A stretch of DNA of 64,000 bases from Kineosporia succinea (GTDB lineage Bacteria; Actinomycetota; Actinomycetes; Actinomycetales; Kineosporiaceae), in the NCBI RefSeq assembly GCF_030811555.1, contig NZ_JAUSQZ010000001.1:1302001-1366000 (forward strand), in the 5' to 3' direction. The notes under the pieces are model-generated. The model made no database searches. It had not been told where the DNA came from and saw only the letters and a list, made by a program, of their open reading frames with translations. Positions 58,071-64,000 of this stretch are shown here, piece by piece. The position numbers and the translations under genes were made by a program. The stretch's first letter is position 1. The number at the start of each line of letters is the position of its first letter.

Positions 58071-59792
58071 GTGAGCACCGACACCGCCCAGACCGGCGCC
58101 GGTACCGTCTTCCCGCCGAAGCCGAAGCGCTCGGAGGGACAGTGGGCCCTGGGCGAGACCACCCCTCTGACGCCGAACGAGAAGTGGAAGGCGGAAGAGG
58201 GTGGTCTCGCGGTGCGTGAGCGCATCGACGCCTACGCCCGGGGCGGTTTCGCGAGCATCCCGGGTGACGACCTGCGGGGCCGGATGCGCTGGTGGGGTCT
58301 TTACACCCAGCGCAAGCCCGGGATCCACGGCGGACGCACCGCCTCGCTGGAGCCGCACGAGCTGGACGACGAGTACTTCATGCTCCGCGTCCGCACCGAC
58401 GGTGGCGCCGTCGACCTGAACCAGTTGCGCACGCTCGCCGACCTCTCCACCCGGTACGCGCGGGACACCGCGGACGTCACCGACCGGCAGAACATCCAGT
58501 ACCACTGGATCCGGATCGAGGACATGCCGGAGATCTGGTCGCGTCTGGGCGATGCGGGCCTCATCACCACCGATGCCTGCGGTGACACGCCGCGCGTGAT
58601 CCTCGGTTCGCCGGTCGCCGGAGTGGCCGCCGACGAGATCATCGACGGGACGCCGGCGCTGCTCAAGATCCGCGAGCTCTTCGTGGGTGACGAGGAACTG
58701 CAGAACCTGCCGCGCAAGTTCAAGACGGCCATCAGCGGCAACCCGAGCCAGGACGTGGCCCACGAGATCCACGACATCGCCTTCGTGGGCGTGAACCACC
58801 CCGAGCACGGGCCGGGTTTCGACCTCTGGGTCGGCGGGGGCCTGAGCACCAACCCGATGCTGGCCAAGCGCCTGGGTGCCTGGGTGCCGCTCGACGAGGT
58901 GCACGAGGTCTGGCACGGCGTCATCAAGATCTTCCGCGACTACGGCTACCGCCGTCTGCGCAACCGGGCCCGCCTGAAGTTCCTGATGGCCGACTGGGGC
59001 CCGGAGGTCTTCCGCGAGGTGCTCGAGCAGGAGTACCTGGGGCGCAAGCTCATTGACGGCCCCGCCCCGGAACTCCCGGCGGGCTCGCGGCACGACCACG
59101 TCGGGGTGCACCGGCAGAAGAACGGCAAGTTCTACGTCGGGATCACCCCGGTCGTCGGCCGGGTCAGCGGCACCGTGCTGGCGAAGCTGGCGGACGCGGC
59201 GGAGAAGGCGGGCAGCAACCGCCTGCGGTTCACGCCGCAGCAGAAGATCGTGATCCTCGACGTGGTGGCCTCCAAGGTGCCCGACCTGCTCGACGAGCTC
59301 GAGGAGATCGGGCTCTCCGCAAGGGCTTCCGCGTTCCGGCGGGGCACGATGGCCTGCACCGGGATCGAGTTCTGCAAGCTGGCGATCACGGCGACCAAGT
59401 CGACCGCGACCACGCTGGTGAGTGAGCTGGAGAACCGGCTGGCCGACGTGCCGGAACTGTTCACGCTCGACGGGCCGAGCCTGTCGATCAACATGAACGG
59501 CTGCCCGAACTCCTGCGCCCGCGCCCAGATCGCCGACATCGGCCTGAAGGGTGTCCAGCTGCCGAATCCGGCCGACCCGCAGGGCGAAACGGTCGACGGC
59601 TTCCAGATCCACCTTGGCGGTGGGCTCGGCGTGCACGCCGGGTTCGGCCGCAAGGTCCGGGGCCTGAAGTCGACGGCGGCCGACCTGCCCGACTACGTCG
59701 AGCGTCTCGTGCGCCGCTGGATCGCTCAGCGCAAGGACGACGAGACCTTCGCGGCCTGGGTGATCCGGGCCGACGAGGCCGATCTGGCGTGA
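58071..59792 (+). CDS. sir: Assimilatory sulfite reductase (ferredoxin), SirA/NirA family
   Basis: 573 residues from GTG 58071, with GGAGG 8 bases upstream. It reduces sulfite to sulfide with six electrons from ferredoxin. Two duplicated ferredoxin-like halves are visible. The 4Fe-4S/siroheme ligands are CTGIEFC and NGCPNSCARAQ, and RDTADVTDRQNIQYHWIRIEDMPEIW and FRRGTMACTG supply substrate-binding Arg and Lys. Nitrite reductase is closely related, but the neighbouring cysH and the SAM riboswitch favour sulfite. The stop overlaps the next gene by GTGA. Confidence 0.93.
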   Translation: MSTDTAQTGAGTVFPPKPKRSEGQWALGETTPLTPNEKWKAEEGGLAVRERIDAYARGGFASIPGDDLRGRMRWWGLYTQRKPGIHGGRTASLEPHELDDEYFMLRVRTDGGAVDLNQLRTLADLSTRYARDTADVTDRQNIQYHWIRIEDMPEIWSRLGDAGLITTDACGDTPRVILGSPVAGVAADEIIDGTPALLKIRELFVGDEELQNLPRKFKTAISGNPSQDVAHEIHDIAFVGVNHPEHGPGFDLWVGGGLSTNPMLAKRLGAWVPLDEVHEVWHGVIKIFRDYGYRRLRNRARLKFLMADWGPEVFREVLEQEYLGRKLIDGPAPELPAGSRHDHVGVHRQKNGKFYVGITPVVGRVSGTVLAKLADAAEKAGSNRLRFTPQQKIVILDVVASKVPDLLDELEEIGLSARASAFRRGTMACTGIEFCKLAITATKSTATTLVSELENRLADVPELFTLDGPSLSINMNGCPNSCARAQIADIGLKGVQLPNPADPQGETVDGFQIHLGGGLGVHAGFGRKVRGLKSTAADLPDYVERLVRRWIAQRKDDETFAAWVIRADEADLA

Positions 59793-60019
59793 GCGAGACG
59801 ACGAGAGCGGTTCCGTACTGCTGCCCGTTCTGCGCTGAGGAAGACCTGCGACCGGTCGCGAGCGGCACGGTCGAGGGTCTCACCCGCGGCGGCTGGCACT
59901 GCCGGAGCTGTCTTCGCCTGTTCAGCCTGAGCTTTCACGGACTGCACCAGCCGGCGCAGCTCGATTCCCCCATTCCTGAAACGTCATCCACTCATGCGGG
60001 CTCCCGCCTAGGAGAGTGA
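59789..60019 (+). CDS. Small zinc-ribbon protein of sulfur operon
   Basis: 76 residues. YCCPFCAEEDLRPV and GWHCRSCLRLFSLSFHG give two CxxC pairs, a zinc or Fe-S ribbon. GTG 59789 overlaps the sulfite reductase stop as GTGA and it ends 5 bases before cysH, so the operon always makes all three. Homologous short ORFs sit at this place in other actinobacterial sulfur operons as I recall. Could deliver electrons or stabilise the reductase, or be a regulator; function unknown. Confidence 0.75.
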   Translation: MSETTRAVPYCCPFCAEEDLRPVASGTVEGLTRGGWHCRSCLRLFSLSFHGLHQPAQLDSPIPETSSTHAGSRLGE

Positions 60020-60024
60020 CAGCA

Positions 60025-60756
60025 ATGATCGGATCCCTGATCAGCCGGCCCGAGGACGTCGCGGCCGCCCTGGAGAACGACCCCGAAGGTTTCGCGGCCG
60101 AGGCCAACTCGGTGCTCGAGGGTGCCGACCCGCTCACCGTTCTGGGCTGGGCCGGAAAGGCTTTCGGCAAGAGCCTGGTGATCACGGCGTCGATGGGTGA
60201 CACCGCGCTGGCCCACCTGACCTCGCGGGCCGTGCCGGGCACCGACATGCTCTTCGTCGACACCGGATACCACTTCGCCGAGACGATCGGCACCGCGCAG
60301 GCCGTGCAGGCCTCGTACCCGCTGCGCATGCTCAGCATCCGGCCCAAGGAGTCGGTGGAGGAGCACGAGGCCAAGCGCGGGAAGCTCTGGCAGACCGACC
60401 CGGACGCCTGCTGCAAGATGCGCAAGGTGGCCCCGCTGAACAACGCACTGCGCGGATACCGGGCCTGGGCCACGGGTCTTCGCCGGGTCGAGTCCCCCGA
60501 CCGCGCGAACACGCCGGTGGTGCGCTGGGACGCGAAGCGGGACCTGCTGAAGCTCGCGCCGATCGCGGCCTGGACCGACGACGACGTGGAGAGCTACCAG
60601 GACGCGCACCCCGAGGTGCTCAGCAATCCGTTGCTGCAGCTGGGATATCGCTCGATCGGCTGCTCCACCTGCACCCGGGCGGTCGCGCCGGGCGAGGACG
60701 CGCGCGCCGGGCGCTGGGCGGGCCGGGCCAAGTCGGAGTGCGGCATCCACCTGTAA
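60025..60756 (+). CDS. cysH: Adenylyl-sulfate (APS) reductase
   Basis: 243 residues. Thioredoxin-dependent reduction of APS to sulfite and AMP. SLVITASMGDTALAHL is the nucleotide loop; DACCKMRKVAPL and GYRSIGCSTCTRA supply the CC and CxxC of a 4Fe-4S cluster, which marks APS rather than PAPS reductases. The C-terminal SECGIHL contains the catalytic Cys. ATG 60025 is chosen because AGGAG is 10 bases upstream; GTG 60016 would overlap the previous stop but leaves almost no spacing. No sulfate activation or transport genes follow in the window. Confidence 0.92.
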   Translation: MIGSLISRPEDVAAALENDPEGFAAEANSVLEGADPLTVLGWAGKAFGKSLVITASMGDTALAHLTSRAVPGTDMLFVDTGYHFAETIGTAQAVQASYPLRMLSIRPKESVEEHEAKRGKLWQTDPDACCKMRKVAPLNNALRGYRAWATGLRRVESPDRANTPVVRWDAKRDLLKLAPIAAWTDDDVESYQDAHPEVLSNPLLQLGYRSIGCSTCTRAVAPGEDARAGRWAGRAKSECGIHL

Positions 60757-60775
60757 ACCCTTTTCGAGAATGACG

Positions 60776-60808
60776 GACGACGTGGGCACCCGGGGTGCCC
60801 ACGTCGTC
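60776..60808. terminator. Terminator after cysH, about 15-bp stem
   Basis: GACGACGTGGGCACC and GGTGCCCACGTCGTC pair around a short CCGG turn; TCTCTCATTT follows on the plus strand. It also serves the convergent gene ending at 60811. Confidence 0.8.
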
Positions 60809-60810
60809 TC

Positions 60811-61521
60811 TCATTTCTGCGGGTTCTCGAGAGCCCGTTCGAACTGCTCGTCGAAACGCTCCAGGATGCGCTGGATCTCGGGCCGGTTCAGGGCCTCCTC
60901 GACGCGCTCGGCGCTCTCGCCCACCTCGCCGTCGGGCCTGAGGTCGGCAGCGTCGGTCTCGTCGGTCGCGCCGGGCTTGGCGAAGGTGCCGCGGGCGAAC
61001 TTCACGGCGGCCGGGGTGAGCTTGCGGCCCTGCGACAGGCCGTCGGCGATCGCGGCCTTGAGCAGGGAGAGGTCCATGCCCTTGAGCGCCTCGTCGTAGG
61101 CGCGGCGCAGGGCCTTCGCCTCGTCCTCGCCGGGTTCGGTGAGCCGGCCCTGCTGCAGGCTGCGGTGGATGACGCGGGACAGCAGCACGACCTTCATGAC
61201 GTCGGTGGGGACGCCCTTGACGGCACCGAAGATCGCGACGTACTTGCGGACCGGGAAGAGGACGACGCGGCGGGGGACCGAGCGCAGGTACTTCGCGGCG
61301 TCGGAGAAGATGCCACCGTCGGCTCCCTCGTAGAGGGCGGCGACCTGCTTGGACGCGTAGGTGCGGTCGTTCGCGCGCAGGGTGCGCACGACGGCGACCT
61401 GGGTGGCGCGCAGCCGGATCGCGTCGTCGAGCAGGGGCACGGGCACGAAGCGGGCGGCGGCCACGGCGATGCCGCAGACGACGGCCTGGCCCACCAGCGT
61501 GGCGGGTGGCTGGATGCTCAT
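60811..61521 (-). CDS. Conserved-looking protein of unknown function
   Basis: 236 residues I do not recognise. The N-terminus has a hydrophobic segment ([26 protein letters not shown]). The middle is basic and amphipathic ([42 protein letters not shown] in parts), suggesting membrane-surface association. The C-terminal 60 residues are acidic and helical. ATG 61521 has TAGGTT 8 bases upstream. Composition is normal for the genome, with no signs of transfer. Confidence 0.7.
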   Translation of the reverse strand: MSIQPPATLVGQAVVCGIAVAAARFVPVPLLDDAIRLRATQVAVVRTLRANDRTYASKQVAALYEGADGGIFSDAAKYLRSVPRRVVLFPVRKYVAIFGAVKGVPTDVMKVVLLSRVIHRSLQQGRLTEPGEDEAKALRRAYDEALKGMDLSLLKAAIADGLSQGRKLTPAAVKFARGTFAKPGATDETDAADLRPDGEVGESAERVEEALNRPEIQRILERFDEQFERALENPQK

Positions 61522-61764
61522 GTCGGTTCAACCTACTCGCGGTTAGAGGGCAGCATGCTGTCGTGGACAACGCCCTTGAATCGTCCCCGGTTCCGCCGCT
61601 TCCGCATCTTTGACGTCCCGGTTCTCCCGTCTCCGGTGACGCCCGGCGCGGGCTGCCCGGGCTGCCGTCCTCGGGCCGGCGCCGGCCGCGCAAGCCGCAG
61701 GGCTACGGGACGGCCGGTGACCCTGCGCACAGCGCAGGCCCTGTCCGGCCGGTGGGGCACTGTC

Positions 61765-61770
61765 TACCCT
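61765..61770 (+). promoter_or_regulatory. -10 box TACCCT, leaderless start of HpcH/HpaI gene
   Basis: TACCCT ends 6 bases before ATG 61777, identical in arrangement to the ugd promoter. Confidence 0.55.
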
Positions 61771-61776
61771 CGGGGG

Positions 61777-62826
61777 ATGAGAAGCCCGAAGGACTTCTAC
61801 CGCCCGCTGGCCGTCGGAGCGCCCGCCCCGTTGCGGGAGATCCCGGCCGTGCCGTCGCGCATGATCCACTTCTTCCCGCCGTCGAACGCCCGCATGGTGG
61901 CCAAGGTGCCCGACCTGGCCCGCAAGGTCGACGTGCTGCTCGGCAACCTGGAGGACGGGGTGCCCGCCTCCGAGAAAGAGGCCGCCCGGGCCGGTCTGGT
62001 CGAGGTCGGGAAGAACTGGGACACCCCGGGGACGCAGCTCTGGGCCCGGGTGAACTCGATCGATTCCCCCTGGGGCCTGGACGATCTCGCCACCGTGGTG
62101 CTCGAGGTGGGGCACGCCGTGGACGTGGTGATGATCCCGAAGGTGCAGGGCCCGGAGGACATCCACTACGTCGACCGGTTGCTGGCCCAGCTCGAGGCCA
62201 AGGCCGCGCTGACCCGGCCGGTGCTGATCCACGCCATCCTGGAGACCGCGGCCGGGGTGTCGCGGGTGGAGGAGATCTGCGCGGCCAGCCCGCGGATGCA
62301 GGGACTTTCGCTGGGCCCGGCCGATCTGGCGGCGAACCGGCGGATGAAGACGACCCGGGTCGGCGGCGGTCATCCGGGATACCTGGTGCGAGAAGACCCT
62401 TCGTCGGACGGCACCCGGCGCGCGACCTTCCAGCAGGACCTGTGGCACTACACGATCGCCCGCATGGTCGACGCCTGTGTGGCCAACGGGATCTACCCGT
62501 ACTACGGACCGTTCGGCGACATCCGCGACACCGTGGCCTGCGAAGACCAGTTCCGCAACGCCTTCCTGCTCGGCTGCGTCGGGGCCTGGAGCCTGCACCC
62601 GGCGCAGATTCCCATCGCCCAGAGGGTTTTCAGCCCGTCACCGGAAGAGGTGCGGCACGCCCAGCGAGTGATCGAGGCGATGGGCGACGGCACCGGCGCC
62701 GTTCTGATCGACGGACGGATGGAGGATGATGCCTCCGTGAAACAGTGCCACGTGATCCTCTCCACGGCTCATGCCCTGGCCGCGCGCGACCCGGACCTGG
62801 CCGACCTCTACGAGTTCACGTCGTGA
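61777..62826 (+). CDS. HpcH/HpaI aldolase/citrate-lyase-family protein (malyl-CoA-lyase-like)
   Basis: 349 residues. [43 protein letters not shown] gives the CitE-type start and acidic metal region, with [52 protein letters not shown] and [12 protein letters not shown] downstream. [30 protein letters not shown] near the C-terminus is like malyl/methylmalyl-CoA lyases. It likely cleaves or forms a 3-hydroxyacyl-CoA with acetyl-CoA or glyoxylate as partner; exact substrate unknown. ATG 61777 is decided by the TACCCT box. Confidence 0.87.
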   Translation: MRSPKDFYRPLAVGAPAPLREIPAVPSRMIHFFPPSNARMVAKVPDLARKVDVLLGNLEDGVPASEKEAARAGLVEVGKNWDTPGTQLWARVNSIDSPWGLDDLATVVLEVGHAVDVVMIPKVQGPEDIHYVDRLLAQLEAKAALTRPVLIHAILETAAGVSRVEEICAASPRMQGLSLGPADLAANRRMKTTRVGGGHPGYLVREDPSSDGTRRATFQQDLWHYTIARMVDACVANGIYPYYGPFGDIRDTVACEDQFRNAFLLGCVGAWSLHPAQIPIAQRVFSPSPEEVRHAQRVIEAMGDGTGAVLIDGRMEDDASVKQCHVILSTAHALAARDPDLADLYEFTS

Positions 62827-63662
62827 GCTTCCAGCCGCGACGCTCAGCGCTCTACATGCCCGGCTCGAACGAGCGGGCGCTGGAGAAGGCGCGTTCACTC
62901 CCCGCCGACGTCCTGCTCCTCGACCTCGAGGACGCGGTGGCCCCCACCGCGAAGATCGCTGCCCGGGAACGGGTCTGCTCACTCGTGGCCTCCAAGACGT
63001 TCGGCGCGCGCGAGGTGGTGATCCGGGTGAACGCACCCGGCACACCGTGGCACACCGACGACCTGGCGGCGGTGGCGGCGGCATCCCCGTCAGCGGTACT
63101 GGTGCCGAAGGTGTCGTCGCCCGCGGTCGTGCAGGCGGTGGCCGAGGTGGTGCCGGTGCCGATCTGGGCGATGATCGAGACCCCCGCGGCCGTGCTCGCA
63201 GCAGCCGCGATCGCCTCGTCGTCGGAGCAGCTCACGGTGCTCGTGATGGGCACGAACGACCTGGCCAACGAACTGCGAGCCGGATCCGCCCCCGGCCGTC
63301 CCGCGCTGGTGACCGCCCTGCAGACGGCCCTGCTGGGCGCGCGAGCCGCCGGAAAGATCATCCTCGACGGCGTCTACAACGATGTCCGTGACGCCGCCGG
63401 CTTCGAGGCCGAGTGCGAACAGGGCCGGGAGTTCGGATTCGACGGCAAGACACTGATCCACCCGTCGCAGGTGGAACCGGCGAACCGCGTGTTCGGTCCC
63501 TCGGCCACCGAGATCACCCACAGCCGGGCAGTACTGGAGGCATGGGCTCGCGCGGAGGCCGAGGGTCAGGGCGTTGCGGTCGTGAACGGGCGGCTCATCG
63601 AGAACCTGCACGTCGAGAACGCCCAGCGCGTGCTCGGGGCCGCCGAGGCACTGAATCTCTGA
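62823..63662 (+). CDS. CitE-like citrate lyase beta-subunit homologue
   Basis: 279 residues from GTG 62823, overlapping the preceding stop as [44 protein letters not shown] and [17 protein letters not shown] carry the Arg and Glu/Asp of the active site, then [36 protein letters not shown] and [16 protein letters not shown]. No citrate lyase alpha or gamma genes are nearby, so it is a stand-alone CitE (malyl-CoA, citramalyl-CoA or related lyase). It is shorter than its neighbour and clearly a separate paralogue. Confidence 0.9.
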   Translation: MSFQPRRSALYMPGSNERALEKARSLPADVLLLDLEDAVAPTAKIAARERVCSLVASKTFGAREVVIRVNAPGTPWHTDDLAAVAAASPSAVLVPKVSSPAVVQAVAEVVPVPIWAMIETPAAVLAAAAIASSSEQLTVLVMGTNDLANELRAGSAPGRPALVTALQTALLGARAAGKIILDGVYNDVRDAAGFEAECEQGREFGFDGKTLIHPSQVEPANRVFGPSATEITHSRAVLEAWARAEAEGQGVAVVNGRLIENLHVENAQRVLGAAEALNL

Positions 63663-63817
63663 ATGACACCCGTTGTTCCGCAGAGCTTCTCGCCGCCTCG
63701 AACCGTCCTCTGACCGGACATCCTCACGATCAGCCCCAGCAGCGGCCGCCAGCGAGTGACGCCGGCACCATCGCCGGAGCTGAAGTGGTTCGAGTTTCAC
63801 GTTCTTTGGCCGGGCGA
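63663..63817. other. Gene-free start of the 3' intergenic region
   Basis: No gene or clear signal between the CitE stop and the long hairpin. Confidence 0.4.
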
Positions 63818-63860
63818 CAGACACACCCCCTATACCGATTGGGTATAGGGGGTGTGTCTG
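63818..63860. repeat. Perfect 19-bp inverted repeat with 5-base loop
   Basis: CAGACACACCCCCTATACC (63818-63836) and GGTATAGGGGGTGTGTCTG (63842-63860) are exactly complementary. It could be a terminator 156 bases after the CitE stop, but no T-run follows and the AT content of the arm is unusual here. Confidence 0.85.
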
Positions 63861-63865
63861 CGCTT

Positions 63866-64000
63866 CGGCACGGCACGGCACGGCACCGCACGGCGAGCCA
63901 CCGCACAGCACCACACGGGGCACGGCCCGGCAAGCCACGCCACGCCACGGCAAGCCACCGCACGAAACGGCAAGCCACCGCACGGCACCACACGGGGCAC
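63866..64000. repeat. GGCAC/CGCAC-type simple repeat
   Basis: Irregular tandem pentamers (GGCAC, CGGCA, CACGC) with higher-order copies: GGCAAGCCACCGCAC appears at least twice, and CACCACACGGGGCAC at about 63906 and 63986. It runs off the window end. Confidence 0.8.

Noticed and set aside
58071-59792. Assimilatory nitrite reductase
   Set aside because: Siroheme family is shared, but the SAM riboswitch and cysH downstream indicate sulfite as substrate.

Overview
The window is chromosomal DNA from a high-GC Gram-positive bacterium of the Actinomycetota. Evidence: very GC-rich codon use, frequent GTG and TTG starts, many 1-4 bp stop/start overlaps, an F420-type oxidoreductase, AdnAB, MoeZ, DUF3152, DUF3107 and an LCP protein. 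The block at about 23-43.4 kb (adnB, adnA, alkyltransferase-like gene, moeZ, DUF3152, tetR, DUF3107, ferritin-like gene, rhlE, parA) follows the gene order around Rv3201c-Rv3213c of Mycobacterium tuberculosis. Genus cannot be fixed from sequence alone. No rRNA, tRNA, IS element, phage or CRISPR array was seen.

Layout. 1-1092: 3'-truncated secreted peptidoglycan amidase. 1233-14132: surface-polysaccharide cluster in two divergent operons: methyltransferase, UDP-GlcNAc 2-epimerase and two glycosyltransferases on the minus strand; a MurG-like glycosyltransferase, a WecC-type dehydrogenase, an ABC-2 exporter (permease and ATPase) and another glycosyltransferase on the plus strand; then a GT2 enzyme. 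An LCP ligase (14339-16018) and a UDP-glucose dehydrogenase (21597-22931) fit the same theme. Epimerase plus dehydrogenase predicts UDP-ManNAcA and hence a ManNAcA-containing wall polymer. 16.3-21.5 kb: acyl-CoA dehydrogenase, DinB-like protein, LLM oxidoreductase and a fused TrpE-TrpG under a Trp-codon attenuator. 23-31 kb: DNA repair (AdnAB helicase-nuclease, ATL protein). 31.1-34.4 kb: MBOAT plus AlgJ/AlgX-like pair for polymer O-acylation. 34.3-46.4 kb: conserved housekeeping genes. 46.4-50.9 kb: RecB/Cas4-like nuclease, PHP phosphoesterase, a zinc-ribbon protein, MaoC dehydratase, Xaa-Pro aminopeptidase. 51-53.7 kb: corA with a structured leader and upstream ORF, and a P1-family peptidase. 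53.7-54.3 kb: a repeat-filled gene-free gap. 54.3-57.4 kb: stress-type membrane protein, Dps, acyl-CoA dehydrogenase. 57.7-60.8 kb: assimilatory sulfur operon (SAM riboswitch, leader peptide, sulfite reductase, zinc-ribbon protein, APS reductase). 60.8-63.7 kb: one unknown gene and two HpcH/HpaI (CitE-like) lyases. 63.7-64 kb: a long perfect hairpin and a GGCAC-type simple repeat.

Regulation is the most informative part. Three biosynthesis or transport genes have leader elements readable from sequence: a tryptophan attenuator, a Pro/Asp-rich upstream ORF before corA, and a SAM riboswitch followed by a short Cys-containing leader peptide. At least nine genes also have a TAnnnT or CACAAT -10 box ending 6-7 bp before the start codon, which predicts leaderless transcripts.
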